DNA of 64,000 nt from positions 62,001 to 126,000 of the forward strand of contig NZ_RJZE01000011.1 in assembly GCF_003986935.1 (NCBI RefSeq). The letters run 5' to 3'. The position numbers were made by a program, and so were the translations under genes. Below are positions 16,869 to 26,311 of this stretch, one piece after another (the first letter of the stretch is position 1; every line of letters begins with the position of its first letter). This DNA is from Paraburkholderia kururiensis JCM 10599 = LMG 19447 (lineage in GTDB: Bacteria > Pseudomonadota > Gammaproteobacteria > Burkholderiales > Burkholderiaceae). Under the pieces are notes generated by a model that had not been told where the DNA came from, did not search any database, and saw only the letters and a list, made by a program, of their open reading frames with translations.

Positions 16869-18026
16869 CTACTTGTCGACGACGAGATCCGAAAGCGGCT
16901 TGCTACAACACAACAACACCATGCCCTGGTCGATTTCGCGCTGGCGAATGCCGCCGTTGTGCTTCATGTCGACCTGGCCCGAGACGAGCTTGACCTTGCA
17001 GGTGCCGCACATGCCCTGCGTGCACGAGGCGGGCAACCTCACGCCGGCCTCGCGCGCGGCGGTGAGCACCGGTTGATCGGCACCGCACGTGATCTCGCGA
17101 TTGCTGCGCGCGAAGCTCACGGCAAAACGCGCGACACCATGGCCGGCCTGCGACTGCGCATCCGCCTCGCTGCCTTCGGTCGCCGCCCCGCTTGCCGCAT
17201 TTTCGGCGGCCAGCGTCTCGAACGAAAAGCTCTCTTCGTGGTAGTGGCTGCGATCGAAGCCCGCTTCGTCCAGCAGATCGCGCACGGCCTTCATATACGG
17301 CGCCGGGCCGCACGTGAATACCTCTCGCTCCATGAAGTCCGGCGCAATCAGCTTCAACAGCGGCAGCGTGAGAAAGCCCGTGACGCCAGGCCAGTTCGTG
17401 CGCGCGCCCAGCCGCTCGCAAACGAACGAGGTGCGAAAGTTCGCCTGGTTCGACGCAATGAGATCGAGTTCGCGAGCAAAGATGATGTCGTCGGGCGTGC
17501 GGGCGCTGTGCACGAACACGATGTCCTGGTCGTCGCCCAGTTCGTGGTGCGCGCGGCTCATCGACATCAGTGGCGTGACGCCCGAACCCGCGGAGAGAAA
17601 CAGAAACTTGCGCGCCGGATGCCGCGCGCACGTGAATTCGCCGGCCGGGCCCAGCACGCGCACGCTCATGCCCGCCTGCAGATTGTCGTGCAGCCAGTTC
17701 GACACCTTGCCGCCCGGCACGCGCTTCACGGTAATCGAAATGGTATGCGGCCGCGTAGGCGCCGACGAAATCGTGTAGCAGCGGTTGATGGTCTCGCCGT
17801 CTATCTCGAGTTCGAGTGTGATGAATTGTCCTGGCTCGAACACGAACGCGCGGCCCTGCGGCGAGCGGAAGAAAAAGCTCTTCACGTCGTGCGTTTCCTG
17901 CCGGACGTGGCAGCACACCAGCGCTTCCTCGTCTTCGCTCGTCCAGCGCGCGGGCAACGCGCGCCAGAATTCCGGCTTCGTCACACGGCTTTCCACGGGC
18001 TCAAAGGTGGCCGCATCCCGCATCAT
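16869..18026 (-). CDS. gbcB: Glycine betaine demethylase reductase subunit
   Basis: GbcB passes electrons from NAD(P)H to the GbcA oxygenase. The 385-residue protein has a ferredoxin-reductase FAD domain (RCYTISS at 82-88), an NAD domain (SAGSGVTPLMSM at 145-156, CGPAPYM at 239-245) and a C-terminal plant-type [2Fe-2S] domain with Cys335, Cys340, Cys343 and Cys373 or 374. An Ala/Glu-rich linker (about 273-298) joins the last two. AGGAG lies 6 bases before the first ATG. It follows gbcA by 72 bp. Confidence 0.92.
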   Translation of the reverse strand: MMRDAATFEPVESRVTKPEFWRALPARWTSEDEEALVCCHVRQETHDVKSFFFRSPQGRAFVFEPGQFITLELEIDGETINRCYTISSAPTRPHTISITVKRVPGGKVSNWLHDNLQAGMSVRVLGPAGEFTCARHPARKFLFLSAGSGVTPLMSMSRAHHELGDDQDIVFVHSARTPDDIIFARELDLIASNQANFRTSFVCERLGARTNWPGVTGFLTLPLLKLIAPDFMEREVFTCGPAPYMKAVRDLLDEAGFDRSHYHEESFSFETLAAENAASGAATEGSEADAQSQAGHGVARFAVSFARSNREITCGADQPVLTAAREAGVRLPASCTQGMCGTCKVKLVSGQVDMKHNGGIRQREIDQGMVLLCCSKPLSDLVVDK

Positions 18027-18098
18027 TGTCTGCTCCTGTTGCCATGAGGCGTGGGTCTACGCGCTTCATGAGTCCACGTCACGCGCACCCACGAACGC

Positions 18099-19340
18099 TC
18101 ACTTTTCGATCTGCGCTTCGAGGCGGCCGATGTACCACTCGCAGAACTTCTCGACGAGGCCTTCCGTGAACGGCGAATACGGGCCCGGCTCGTAGGCGCT
18201 GCTCGAAGCGCCGCGCTGCGAATACTCCACGAGCGCGCGGTCCTGGTCGTTGGTCGCGTTCCAGACGGCCGTGAGGTTCTTCACGTCGTAATCCACGCCC
18301 TCTTTCGCGTCTTTGTGCACGAGCCATTTCGTGCGCACCAGCGTTTCGCCGGCCGACAGCGGAATGACCGAGAACGTCACGATGTGGTCGCTCATGAAGT
18401 GATGCCACGAATTCGGCTGCGTCCAGAACGAGAGGCCGCCCAGGTCCGCCTGCCGGAACTCGCCCAGCAGCTTCTTCGAGGCCACCTTGGCGTCGAGCGT
18501 CTGCGACTCGCCGCTGCGGTCGAGCGGCAGGCGCTGCGTGCGAAAGCCCGTGACGTCCGTGAGGCGGTCGATCTCCACCGAAGGCAGATCCATCGACTCC
18601 CATTGCGCGGCACGTTCCACACAGGTGCGCTCGAACGCGGCCATGCCTTCGGCGTTCGCGGGCGACGGCTGGTAGCCGAAGCCGTATTCGTAGAGCGAGA
18701 TGGTGAGTTCGGGATGGTTGGCCACGCAGTGATAGCACTCGCGGTTGTTCTCCATCGTGAGCTTCCAGTTGCCCTTTTCGATGATGTCGACTTGCGCCGC
18801 GATCTTGCAGTTCGGCAGGTCGTGCGGGAGCATGTACGGCTCCATGGCGGCGCGCATCAGCTCGAAGTCGACGGGCGGCTCGTCGGCAAGGCACACGAAA
18901 AGCAGGCCCGCCAGGCTCTGCAGGTGCACAGGCTTCAGGCTGTGCTTGCAGCGGTCGAACTGCTCGCCCATGTGCTCGGCGAACATCAGGTCGCCCGTGA
19001 GGTTGTAGGTCCAGCTGTGATACGGGCAGACGATGTTGCCCACCGACCCCTTGTCCTCGTTGCACAGCCGCGCGCCGCGATGGCGGCAGACGTTGTGGAA
19101 TGCGCGCACCTGCATATCGTCGTCGCGCACGATCAGGATCGAGTCGTGGCCCAGTTCCACCGTGACGTAGTCGCCGGGTTCGGGAACGTCGGGCTCCACG
19201 CCGACCTGGATCCAGTGCTGGCGGAAAATGGCCTCCATGTCGAGCGCGAAAATCTCATCGCTCAGATAGAACGGTGCTTCGAGGCTGTAACCCTTCTTGC
19301 GCCGTTCGATGAGCGCGCGCACGTCTGCCGATACTTTCAT
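18099..19340 (-). CDS. gbcA: Glycine betaine demethylase oxygenase subunit
   Basis: GbcA is the Rieske non-heme iron oxygenase that converts glycine betaine to dimethylglycine and formaldehyde. In its 413 residues the Rieske ligands are Cys85/His87 (CRHRGA) and Cys105/His108 (CPYHSW). The mononuclear iron ligands include His204 and His209 in ENNRECYHCVANHPE. The order gbcA then gbcB on one strand differs from the split arrangement I recall in P. aeruginosa. The cytosolic formaldehyde made here explains the nearby fdhA. Confidence 0.93.
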   Translation of the reverse strand: MKVSADVRALIERRKKGYSLEAPFYLSDEIFALDMEAIFRQHWIQVGVEPDVPEPGDYVTVELGHDSILIVRDDDMQVRAFHNVCRHRGARLCNEDKGSVGNIVCPYHSWTYNLTGDLMFAEHMGEQFDRCKHSLKPVHLQSLAGLLFVCLADEPPVDFELMRAAMEPYMLPHDLPNCKIAAQVDIIEKGNWKLTMENNRECYHCVANHPELTISLYEYGFGYQPSPANAEGMAAFERTCVERAAQWESMDLPSVEIDRLTDVTGFRTQRLPLDRSGESQTLDAKVASKKLLGEFRQADLGGLSFWTQPNSWHHFMSDHIVTFSVIPLSAGETLVRTKWLVHKDAKEGVDYDVKNLTAVWNATNDQDRALVEYSQRGASSSAYEPGPYSPFTEGLVEKFCEWYIGRLEAQIEK

Positions 19341-19428
19341 CTTGTGCTCCGGAAAGCGTAATGGGGCGGCTTGAGCCTGTTTCTGGAATCCTGGCCGGGG
19401 GCTGGGTCGTGAACGGTTCGCCCGCGGG

Positions 19429-20391
19429 CTAGTAATCGATGAGTTGATGCTCCCGCAAATAGCCGAGAATCACTTGTGCTTTTTCGACCGAAGTCCCTTC
19501 AATTACGACGCTGCCGCCCCGGCTTTCAGTCGTGGTAGCGGAGAGCATGCGGGCATGGCCGGAGCGCTTTTCGGCGGCGGCAAGCCGCACCGGCTTGCGC
19601 TCGATGGGGCCGATGGTCCAGGCGGCAGCGGTCGTGGCTGCGGGTTGCCGGTCTGCCGGGCCGCCTTGTTCGCGCCCCGAAAGCGACGCCTGCTGCGAGC
19701 CGGGTTGTGAGCCGGGTTGCAAGCCTGGCCGCGCGGCTTGCTTAGACCCCGACTGAGCAGCCGCCGTCGCGGGCCGACCCGGCACGATTTCCCCAGCACG
19801 CAGCCGCGCATAGGCATAGCGCGGCGCCACGGCCGCGAGCGGGTGCACGGCTACCACAGCAGGCAGCGTCACCGCCACCGCGCGGCGCAGGCCCTTCGGC
19901 AAGAACTGGCGCACGCGCACCGCCGCAGGCGCACCTGACGCGCCCGGCTCCGGCGCAACTTCCACGGCCGCGTTCACGAGCGGATAACCCAGCCGGTCCG
20001 CAAGCTGATACGGCAGCAGGCCGCTGTCGAAGGCGCCCTCGGCGCAGGTGCCCGTGAGCACCAGGTCGTAACCCTGCACGCGGGCCGCCAGCGCGGCCAC
20101 AGCGGCGCCCTCGTCGTCTTCAGTTGCATTGCCGCACGCAAGCACTTCGACGCGTTCGGCGCCGAGCGCCAGATACGCTTCCAGCGCCGGGTTCCGGGCG
20201 TCGCCCGCGTGCAGCACGTCGAGCTGGGCGCCCCAGCGTCCCGCCAACGTGCGGCCGATTTCCAGCGCCGCCGCGTCGTTGCGGCTATAGCGCGCCACCC
20301 CGCTCACGGGATGCCGCCCCACCGAAACGAGCACCGCGATGCGCTTCAGGCGCGCTGCCTCGCGTGCTTCCATGTTGTCTCGTGCGTTCAT
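19429..20391 (-). CDS. etfB: Electron transfer flavoprotein beta subunit (dimethylglycine-linked)
   Basis: This 320-residue ETF beta-type protein takes electrons from the DgcAB dimethylglycine demethylase toward the quinone pool. The adenine-nucleotide fold is seen in RIAVLVSVGRHP, DLVLTGTCAEGAFDSGLLPYQLADRLG and VTLPAVVAVHP. Residues about 206-257 are an Ala/Gln/Ser/Gly low-complexity insert containing GSQPGSQ-type repeats, before the C-terminal arm. The start overlaps the etfA stop (ATGA), which shows translational coupling. Symbol and role come from context with dgcAB. Confidence 0.85.
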   Translation of the reverse strand: MNARDNMEAREAARLKRIAVLVSVGRHPVSGVARYSRNDAAALEIGRTLAGRWGAQLDVLHAGDARNPALEAYLALGAERVEVLACGNATEDDEGAAVAALAARVQGYDLVLTGTCAEGAFDSGLLPYQLADRLGYPLVNAAVEVAPEPGASGAPAAVRVRQFLPKGLRRAVAVTLPAVVAVHPLAAVAPRYAYARLRAGEIVPGRPATAAAQSGSKQAARPGLQPGSQPGSQQASLSGREQGGPADRQPAATTAAAWTIGPIERKPVRLAAAEKRSGHARMLSATTTESRGGSVVIEGTSVEKAQVILGYLREHQLIDY

Positions 20392-21566
20392 GCCGCGACT
20401 CCCTCCACGACGGTTGGCGCGCCCGCGGCGCGGCTCGCTTCGCCATGCGCGGCACGGGCGCGCGCGATGGCCTCGGTCAGCGACGCAATGGTTTCCCGCG
20501 TGTCGCCCACGATGGTCAGGTCTGCACGTTTGGCAATGGGCGCGCTCGCGTCCAGATTCACGGCAATCACGTGGCGGCAGTCCTTGATGCCCTGCAAGTG
20601 CTGAACCGCCCCCGAAATGCCGAACGCGATGTAGACGCTCGCCTGCACCGTCTTGCCCGTGGCGCCCACCTGCTTGTCGCGCGTGAAGTGGCCGTTGTCC
20701 ACGGCCACGCGGCTCGCGCCGATGGCTGCGCCCAGCACGCCCGCGAGCGCTTCGAATGCGGCGATGTCCGTCACGCCGTTGCCGGCCGACACGATGAAGT
20801 CGGCTTCTTCGAGCGCCACCTGCGACGCATCCGTTTCCTCGATACCGAGATCGCGATAACGCGCGGCTGCAGACGCCGCCGTGTCGAAGCTGCCCATCTG
20901 CATGGCTTCGCCTGCGCCCACGAACGGCAAGCGCGAATCGACGGCACCCGGCGCGAGCAACACGACCTCGGGCACCGTGCGCTTCGCCACGGCCTTCTTC
21001 GCGTGCACGTAGACGCTCACGTGTGCGGCGTCGATCTCCACCACGTGCGCGGCCACACTCGCGCCCGCCTGGGCTGCGTAGCGGCGGCCCAGATCGCCGT
21101 CGCCCGCAGCGTTGTCGGGCAGCAGGATATGCACGGGCGCGAACTGCGCCGCGCAGGCGGCGAGCGCCTGCACCTCGCTTTCAGGGGCAAACGCGCGACG
21201 GTCGAAGGCCGCGAGTTCGATCACCTTGTCAGCGCCCAGCGCGGCGGCGTCTTCTTTCAATTCGCCGAATACCATCAGGGCGACCTGCGTCTTCGCGTCG
21301 GCCATCAGCGCGGCGGCCGCAACCGTTTCGCGTGCATGCTCGTCGAGCGCGCCGCGGTCGCTGTGCGCGGCCACGAGAATCGTGCGCTGCGCGGGCTCTA
21401 CGGTGCGGCGCGGCTTCGCGGCTGCGCGCCCGTGCAGCGAGGCCGCGGCAGCGCTCGCGTCGAGCGAACCGTCAGCGCTGCCCGCTTCGCCCAGCGTGAT
21501 GCGTTTGAGACCGGCGGCCGTGATGACGAACGGCCGGCGCGGATCGATACGTTTGATCGTGTTCAT
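20388..21566 (-). CDS. etfA: Electron transfer flavoprotein alpha subunit
   Basis: This 392-residue ETF alpha has an N-terminal nucleotide-like domain and a C-terminal FAD domain containing QVGATGKTVQASVYIAFGISG and HVIAVNLDASAPIAKRAD. It forms the ETF dimer with the overlapping etfB. It lies 13 bp after dgcB, so it is very likely the electron acceptor of dimethylglycine demethylase rather than the general fatty-acid ETF. The start at 21566 (MNTIKRIDP) has GGAG upstream and removes 11 doubtful residues. Confidence 0.9.
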   Translation of the reverse strand: MNTIKRIDPRRPFVITAAGLKRITLGEAGSADGSLDASAAAASLHGRAAAKPRRTVEPAQRTILVAAHSDRGALDEHARETVAAAALMADAKTQVALMVFGELKEDAAALGADKVIELAAFDRRAFAPESEVQALAACAAQFAPVHILLPDNAAGDGDLGRRYAAQAGASVAAHVVEIDAAHVSVYVHAKKAVAKRTVPEVVLLAPGAVDSRLPFVGAGEAMQMGSFDTAASAAARYRDLGIEETDASQVALEEADFIVSAGNGVTDIAAFEALAGVLGAAIGASRVAVDNGHFTRDKQVGATGKTVQASVYIAFGISGAVQHLQGIKDCRHVIAVNLDASAPIAKRADLTIVGDTRETIASLTEAIARARAAHGEASRAAGAPTVVEGVAA

Positions 21567-21579
21567 GGCGCGGCTCCGT

Positions 21580-23523
21580 TCAATCCAGCGACGCGGCAAC
21601 GAGTTCGGCCACGTCGAGCACTTCGGGCCTCGGCCCCACCACGCCTTCCAGCATCGCCGTGCAGTTCGGGCAACCCACCGCGACCACCTCGGCGCCCACG
21701 GCGCGTGCGTCGGCCATGCGGATGTCGGGAATGCGCTGCTTGCCCGGAATGTCGGTGAGCGGTGCGCCGCCTCCGCCGCCGCAGCAGCGGCCGCGCGTGC
21801 CGTGGCGCTCCATCTCCACCACCTGAATGCCGATGGTCTTCAGGAGCTTGCGCGGTGCGTCCGTTTCGCCGTTGTAGCGGCCGAGATAACACGGGTCGTG
21901 ATACGTGATGCGACGGCTCGCCAGCGCCTCGGCCGCCTTCGGCGCGAGCGTGCCCGCGTCCACCAGTTGCGCGAGCAGCGTGGTGTGATGCAGCACTTCG
22001 TAGCGCCCGCCGAACGCGCGGTACTCGTTGCGCAGGCTGTGCATCACGTGCGGGTCCGCCGTGACGATACGCCGGAACGTGAGCGTGGAAAGCGTCTGGA
22101 TCATCGTGGCCGCGAGTTGCTGGAACGTCGCTTCGTCGCCGAGGCGCCGGGCCACGTCGCCGGTGTCGGTTTCGCCCGCGCCCAGTACCGCGTAGTCCAC
22201 GCCGGCCTGGTTCAGCACCTTCACGAGCGCACGCAGCGTGCGCTGGTAGCGCATGTCGAACGCGCCTTCGCCTGCTACGAGCAGCACGTCCACGGGCTTG
22301 CCCGGCTGCGCGAGCGGTGCGTTGAGATCCACGGACCAGTCGTAGCGCGCCGCGCGGTCATAGCCGCCCGCCGTGCCCGTCTCGCGCAGGTTCGCGAGCA
22401 CCTCGGGGCCCTTGCCCGGCACTTCGCCGTGCACGAGCGTCTGGTTGCGGCGCATGTCGACGATGGCGTCCACGTGCTCGATCAGCATGGGGCACTCGTG
22501 AACGCAGGCGCGGCACGTGGTGCACGACCAGAGGGTGTCCGCTTCGATCAGGCTCGACACGATGGGACGCTGCGGCTCGCCGCCATGACGGCCCACCGGA
22601 ATGCCCGGCGTCGGGCTGCCCGCGTAGGCCGAATCCGTGCCGCCCACCATGCCCGTCACGAGGTCCTGAATCAGCTTCTTCGGATTGAGCGGCTGGCCTG
22701 CCGCGAACGCCGGGCACGCGGCTTCGCACTTGCCGCACTGGACGCACGCATCGAAGCTCAGCAACTGGTTCCAGCGGAATTCGACGGGCTTGCCTACGCC
22801 GTACTCGTTGTGGTCCAGCGCGGGCGCCTTGAGCGCGGTGGGCGGCACGGCGTCGCGTTGCGTCGCTGTTTGTGCTGCTTTTTCCGCCGTCTTTTTCACG
22901 GAAAAACGTTCCTGGCGCGGATGAAACGCGAGATGCAGCAGCCCCGCGATGGCGTGTTTCATCGGACCGCCGCGTGCCGCGCCGAACGTCATCGCGAACG
23001 CACCGGCCGCGATGAGCAGCGCGAAGATCACGGCGAGCCCGCCCGACATCGCCCCGGCCGGCACCGCCACGTAGAGCGCGAGCCCCAGCGCGAACGAACC
23101 GAGCAGCCACGGCAGCGTGTTCCATGGTCCGCGCGACAGCCGCGCGGGCACGCCTTTCGTGTCGTGACGGCGACGCCACACGAACACGGCGCCCACCAGC
23201 ATCGCAAGCGCGCAGAGCAGGATCAGGCGGTCGAGCCATGGCGAGTAAATGGCGAGCCCGTAATTGACGAACACCAGCGCGAACGCCGCAATCGCGCCGC
23301 CCGCGGTGGCGATGTGGGTCTTCGCGATGTACGGGTCGCGCGCCACGACGTGATGCAGATCGACGAAATAGCGCTTCGGAATGGCGAGCAGGTTCGCGAA
23401 GCCGAACGCGCCCGCCGCCGTGGCGCGCCCGAGCTTCCAGTACGACGCGCGCTTCGCGACCGCGAACGCGAGGCCCGCCACCGAAACCCACAGCAGCGCG
23501 GTGATGAGGAACGCCGGGCTCAT
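21580..23523 (-). CDS. dgcB: Dimethylglycine demethylase Fe-S/membrane subunit
   Basis: This 647-residue protein has several N-terminal membrane helices (about 4-22, 70-92, 98-116, 138-183). Two [4Fe-4S] motifs follow: Cys260/263/266/270 (CVQCGKCEAACP) and Cys334/337/340/344 (CTTCRACVHECP). Two CCG domains of the heterodisulfide-reductase type come last, with RCCGGGGGAP near the C-terminus. It accepts electrons from DgcA and passes them to ETF or quinone. The start at 23523 lies 2 bp after the dgcA stop; an upstream TTG start overlapping dgcA is less likely. Confidence 0.9.
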   Translation of the reverse strand: MSPAFLITALLWVSVAGLAFAVAKRASYWKLGRATAAGAFGFANLLAIPKRYFVDLHHVVARDPYIAKTHIATAGGAIAAFALVFVNYGLAIYSPWLDRLILLCALAMLVGAVFVWRRRHDTKGVPARLSRGPWNTLPWLLGSFALGLALYVAVPAGAMSGGLAVIFALLIAAGAFAMTFGAARGGPMKHAIAGLLHLAFHPRQERFSVKKTAEKAAQTATQRDAVPPTALKAPALDHNEYGVGKPVEFRWNQLLSFDACVQCGKCEAACPAFAAGQPLNPKKLIQDLVTGMVGGTDSAYAGSPTPGIPVGRHGGEPQRPIVSSLIEADTLWSCTTCRACVHECPMLIEHVDAIVDMRRNQTLVHGEVPGKGPEVLANLRETGTAGGYDRAARYDWSVDLNAPLAQPGKPVDVLLVAGEGAFDMRYQRTLRALVKVLNQAGVDYAVLGAGETDTGDVARRLGDEATFQQLAATMIQTLSTLTFRRIVTADPHVMHSLRNEYRAFGGRYEVLHHTTLLAQLVDAGTLAPKAAEALASRRITYHDPCYLGRYNGETDAPRKLLKTIGIQVVEMERHGTRGRCCGGGGGAPLTDIPGKQRIPDIRMADARAVGAEVVAVGCPNCTAMLEGVVGPRPEVLDVAELVAASLD

Positions 23524-23525
23524 GG

Positions 23526-25589
23526 CTAGAAGTCCTTGCAAAGACGCAGTGCGTCGTAGATCGCACCGTGAATGTTGTGCATGGAGATGCAGTCGCCCAC
23601 GCGGAACAGCAGGAAGCGCCCGTTGCCGAGTTCTTCGGCAAGCGACGGCTGCGGCTCCGCCGCGAAGAGCTTGTGCACGTCCACCTGGCCACGGTTCACG
23701 GACTCGGGCTTGAGCTTCCAGTAGAGCGCGTCGTTGGGCGTGACGCCGTTTTCGATCACCACCTGATCGACGGCGCGCTCTTCCTGTTCCTCGGTGTACT
23801 CGTTGCGGATCACGGCGATCTTCTTGCCGTTCTCTTCATAGACGCGGTCGAGCCAGTAGTTCGGCGTGTGGATCACGCCCTGCGCGTAGAGCCGGCGATA
23901 GAAGATGGGGAACGTGGTGCCGCCCACGTCGTCGGCCACCTTCACGTCGGGCGTGACGATCTCCACCTTCGAGCCGCGGCTCGCGATGAAGTCGGCCACG
24001 CCGGCGCCCGCATGCGTGCTCACGCCGTCATAGACCAGCACGTTCTGCATGGGCTGCACGTTGCCCGAGAGAATGTCCCACGCGCTCACGGCGAGGCCTT
24101 CGGCCACGCCCCACGCGGGCACCTGCTGCGTGAAGCTCGAGCCGCCCGTGGCCAGCACCACGATGTCGGGCTTCTCGGCCATGATGGTTTTCTCGTCGGC
24201 GGCCACACCCAGGCGCCGGTCTACGCCAAGGCGCTTCGTTTCCATGTCGAACCAGCGCACGATGCCGGCCATCTGTTCGCGCTGTGGCGCCTTCGCGGCG
24301 AGCAGGATCTGGCCGCCCACCGCGTCGCTCTTTTCGAACAGCACCACGTCGTGACCACGCGAACGCGCCACGCGCGCCGCTTCGAGTCCTGCCGGCCCCG
24401 CGCCCACCACGACCACCTTGCGGCGCGGCCCGCGCGTTTTTTCGATGACGTGCGGCATGGTGGCTTCGCGCGACGTCGCGGCGTTCTGCACGCAGAGCAC
24501 GTCGAGGCCGTTGTACTGGCGGTCGATGCAGTAGTTCGCGCCCACGCACTGCTTGATCTCGTCTTCGCGTCCGTCGCGAATCTTGATGACCATGTGCGGA
24601 TCCGCAATCTGCGCGCGCGTCATGCCCACGAGGTCAATCATGCCCGTGGCGAGCAGGCGTTCGGCCTGGCCCGCGTCGCGAATGCTCTGCGCGTGCATGA
24701 CGGGCAGCTTCACGACCGACTTGATGCCCGCGGCCAGATGCACGAACGGCTCGGGCGGCAACGCCATGGGCGGCATGCAGTTGGCGAGCGTGTTGTGCGT
24801 GTCCGCACCGGAACCGATCACGCCGACGTAGTCGATCAAGCCCGTTTCCGCCATGGCTTGCGCGATCTCTTTCAACTGCTCGTGGTCGAGCCCGTCTTCG
24901 TGGAACTCGTCGCCGCACATGCGCAGGCCCACGCAGAAGTCACGGCCCACAGCCTCGCGCACGGCTTTCAACACTTCGATGCCGAACCGCAGCCGGTTCT
25001 GCAGGCTGCCGCCCCACTCGTCGGTGCGGAAGTTGGTGCGCGGGCTCCAGAACTGGTCGATAAGGTGCTGGTGGGCCGCGGAAATTTCGATGCCGTCCAT
25101 GCCGGCCTGCTGCACGCGCTTCGCCGCGGTCGCGAAGTCGCCGATGATGCGGCGGATTTCCTCCACCTCGATGATCTTCGCGTTGCCGCGGTGCACGGGC
25201 TCGCGCACGCCCGAAGGCGACATCAGATGCGGCCAGTGCTCGCCGTGAAACGCCGAGCGGCGGCCCATGTGCGTGGCCTGGATCATGATCTTCGCGCCGT
25301 GCCGATGCATGGCTTCGGCCAGCCGCCCGAGCGGATCGATCACGCGGTCCGTCGCAAGGTTGACGGACTTCCACCACCCCTGCGGGCTATCGATCGAAAC
25401 CGGGCTCGACCCGCCGCACACGGCAAGGCCCACACCGCCCTTCGCCTTTTCCTCGTAGTAACGGATGTAGCGGTCGCCGGGCAGCCCGCCGGGCTCCGCA
25501 TAGACTTCCGCGTGCGCCGTGCTGACGATGCGGTTGCGCAGCGTGAGCTGGTTCAGCGCGAGCGGTTTGAACAGGTTGGGGTAACGCAT
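23526..25589 (-). CDS. dgcA: Dimethylglycine demethylase catalytic flavoprotein
   Basis: DgcA oxidises dimethylglycine to sarcosine. The 687-residue protein has an Old-Yellow-Enzyme TIM barrel for FMN (1-370; AAHQHLIDQFWSPRTNFRTD at 171-190), an Fe-S segment (348-366) and an FAD/NAD(P) domain (VVVVGAGPAGLEAA from about 392). In the Fe-S segment CVGANYC and the later Cys366 lack the second cysteine of the usual CxxCxxxC pattern (Ala351). I think this is shared by DgcA relatives but cannot check. It heads the dgcAB-etfAB block. Confidence 0.92.
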   Translation of the reverse strand: MRYPNLFKPLALNQLTLRNRIVSTAHAEVYAEPGGLPGDRYIRYYEEKAKGGVGLAVCGGSSPVSIDSPQGWWKSVNLATDRVIDPLGRLAEAMHRHGAKIMIQATHMGRRSAFHGEHWPHLMSPSGVREPVHRGNAKIIEVEEIRRIIGDFATAAKRVQQAGMDGIEISAAHQHLIDQFWSPRTNFRTDEWGGSLQNRLRFGIEVLKAVREAVGRDFCVGLRMCGDEFHEDGLDHEQLKEIAQAMAETGLIDYVGVIGSGADTHNTLANCMPPMALPPEPFVHLAAGIKSVVKLPVMHAQSIRDAGQAERLLATGMIDLVGMTRAQIADPHMVIKIRDGREDEIKQCVGANYCIDRQYNGLDVLCVQNAATSREATMPHVIEKTRGPRRKVVVVGAGPAGLEAARVARSRGHDVVLFEKSDAVGGQILLAAKAPQREQMAGIVRWFDMETKRLGVDRRLGVAADEKTIMAEKPDIVVLATGGSSFTQQVPAWGVAEGLAVSAWDILSGNVQPMQNVLVYDGVSTHAGAGVADFIASRGSKVEIVTPDVKVADDVGGTTFPIFYRRLYAQGVIHTPNYWLDRVYEENGKKIAVIRNEYTEEQEERAVDQVVIENGVTPNDALYWKLKPESVNRGQVDVHKLFAAEPQPSLAEELGNGRFLLFRVGDCISMHNIHGAIYDALRLCKDF

Positions 25590-25662
25590 CGCAGACAACC
25601 TCGGGCGTGGGTGTGGGGATTGAGTCGGTGTGGGGCGTGCCCGGCAGACCGGTACAAGTCGT

Positions 25663-26214
25663 TCAGTTCGCGAGCGGCGACACTTCGAAGATGCAGTGGT
25701 CGTGGCCTTCGGCCGCGCACTGCACTTCCTTCGACTGCGCACGCGGTGCGTGTCCGCTGGCGCCGCTCGTGTCGCTGGTGTCGCTGGTGTCATTGACCCA
25801 GTCCATCGCGCCGGCGAACCAGCCGGCGAACATGTAGCAGAGCTTGCCCGCTTTGCCCGGCTGCGCGAGCACGAACGACGAGTGGCGCAGTTCGATGCGT
25901 GCATGTGCACTGGCGGGGTCCGCCTCGACGATGCGGAACAGACCCCAGCCGCGTTGCGACAAACGCTTCAGGTAATGCTCGAACACCGCCATGCCGCTGA
26001 TGCCGTGCTGCTTCGCTTCCTTGTCGCACCAGTGGTACGCCGACTTGTAGCCGGCCTGGTACAGAATGCCGGCGTAGGCCTCGCGGCCCAGCGCCTCTTC
26101 CACAGCGGTGTGGTTGTTCGTGAAGAAGTGACGCGGCACGTACAGCATGGGCAGCGCGTCGGTGGTCCAGACGCCGGTTTCGGCATCGACGTCGATGGGC
26201 AGTTGCGGTTGCAT
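25663..26214 (-). CDS. V4R-like (DUF5943) protein of the dimethylglycine operon
   Basis: This 183-residue protein is conserved between the dipeptidase and dgcA in betaine-degrading bacteria. It resembles 4-vinyl-reductase (V4R) domains, with the C-terminal cysteine pattern CAAEGHDHCIFEVSP (Cys166, Cys174). The biochemical role is not known to me; V4R domains often bind small hydrophobic or metal ligands. Residues 141-160 form a low-complexity insert (DTSDTSDTSGASG) coded by 9-bp repeats, just before the cysteine motif. The start at 26214 follows GGAG. Confidence 0.75.
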   Translation of the reverse strand: MQPQLPIDVDAETGVWTTDALPMLYVPRHFFTNNHTAVEEALGREAYAGILYQAGYKSAYHWCDKEAKQHGISGMAVFEHYLKRLSQRGWGLFRIVEADPASAHARIELRHSSFVLAQPGKAGKLCYMFAGWFAGAMDWVNDTSDTSDTSGASGHAPRAQSKEVQCAAEGHDHCIFEVSPLAN

Positions 26215-26311
26215 CGCGAAAGCTCCGTGGGGTGAGCGTGAGGTTCTTCGGTGTGTGGCGTGTCGTAATGGACGAGCGTGGTCGTGTGTCGGGTCGTAAG
26301 GCGCTGAAGCC

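Noticed and set aside
21112..23529. 805-residue frame antisense to dgcB and etfA
   Set aside because: Same shadow effect; the minus-strand proteins carry intact Fe-S and FAD motifs.
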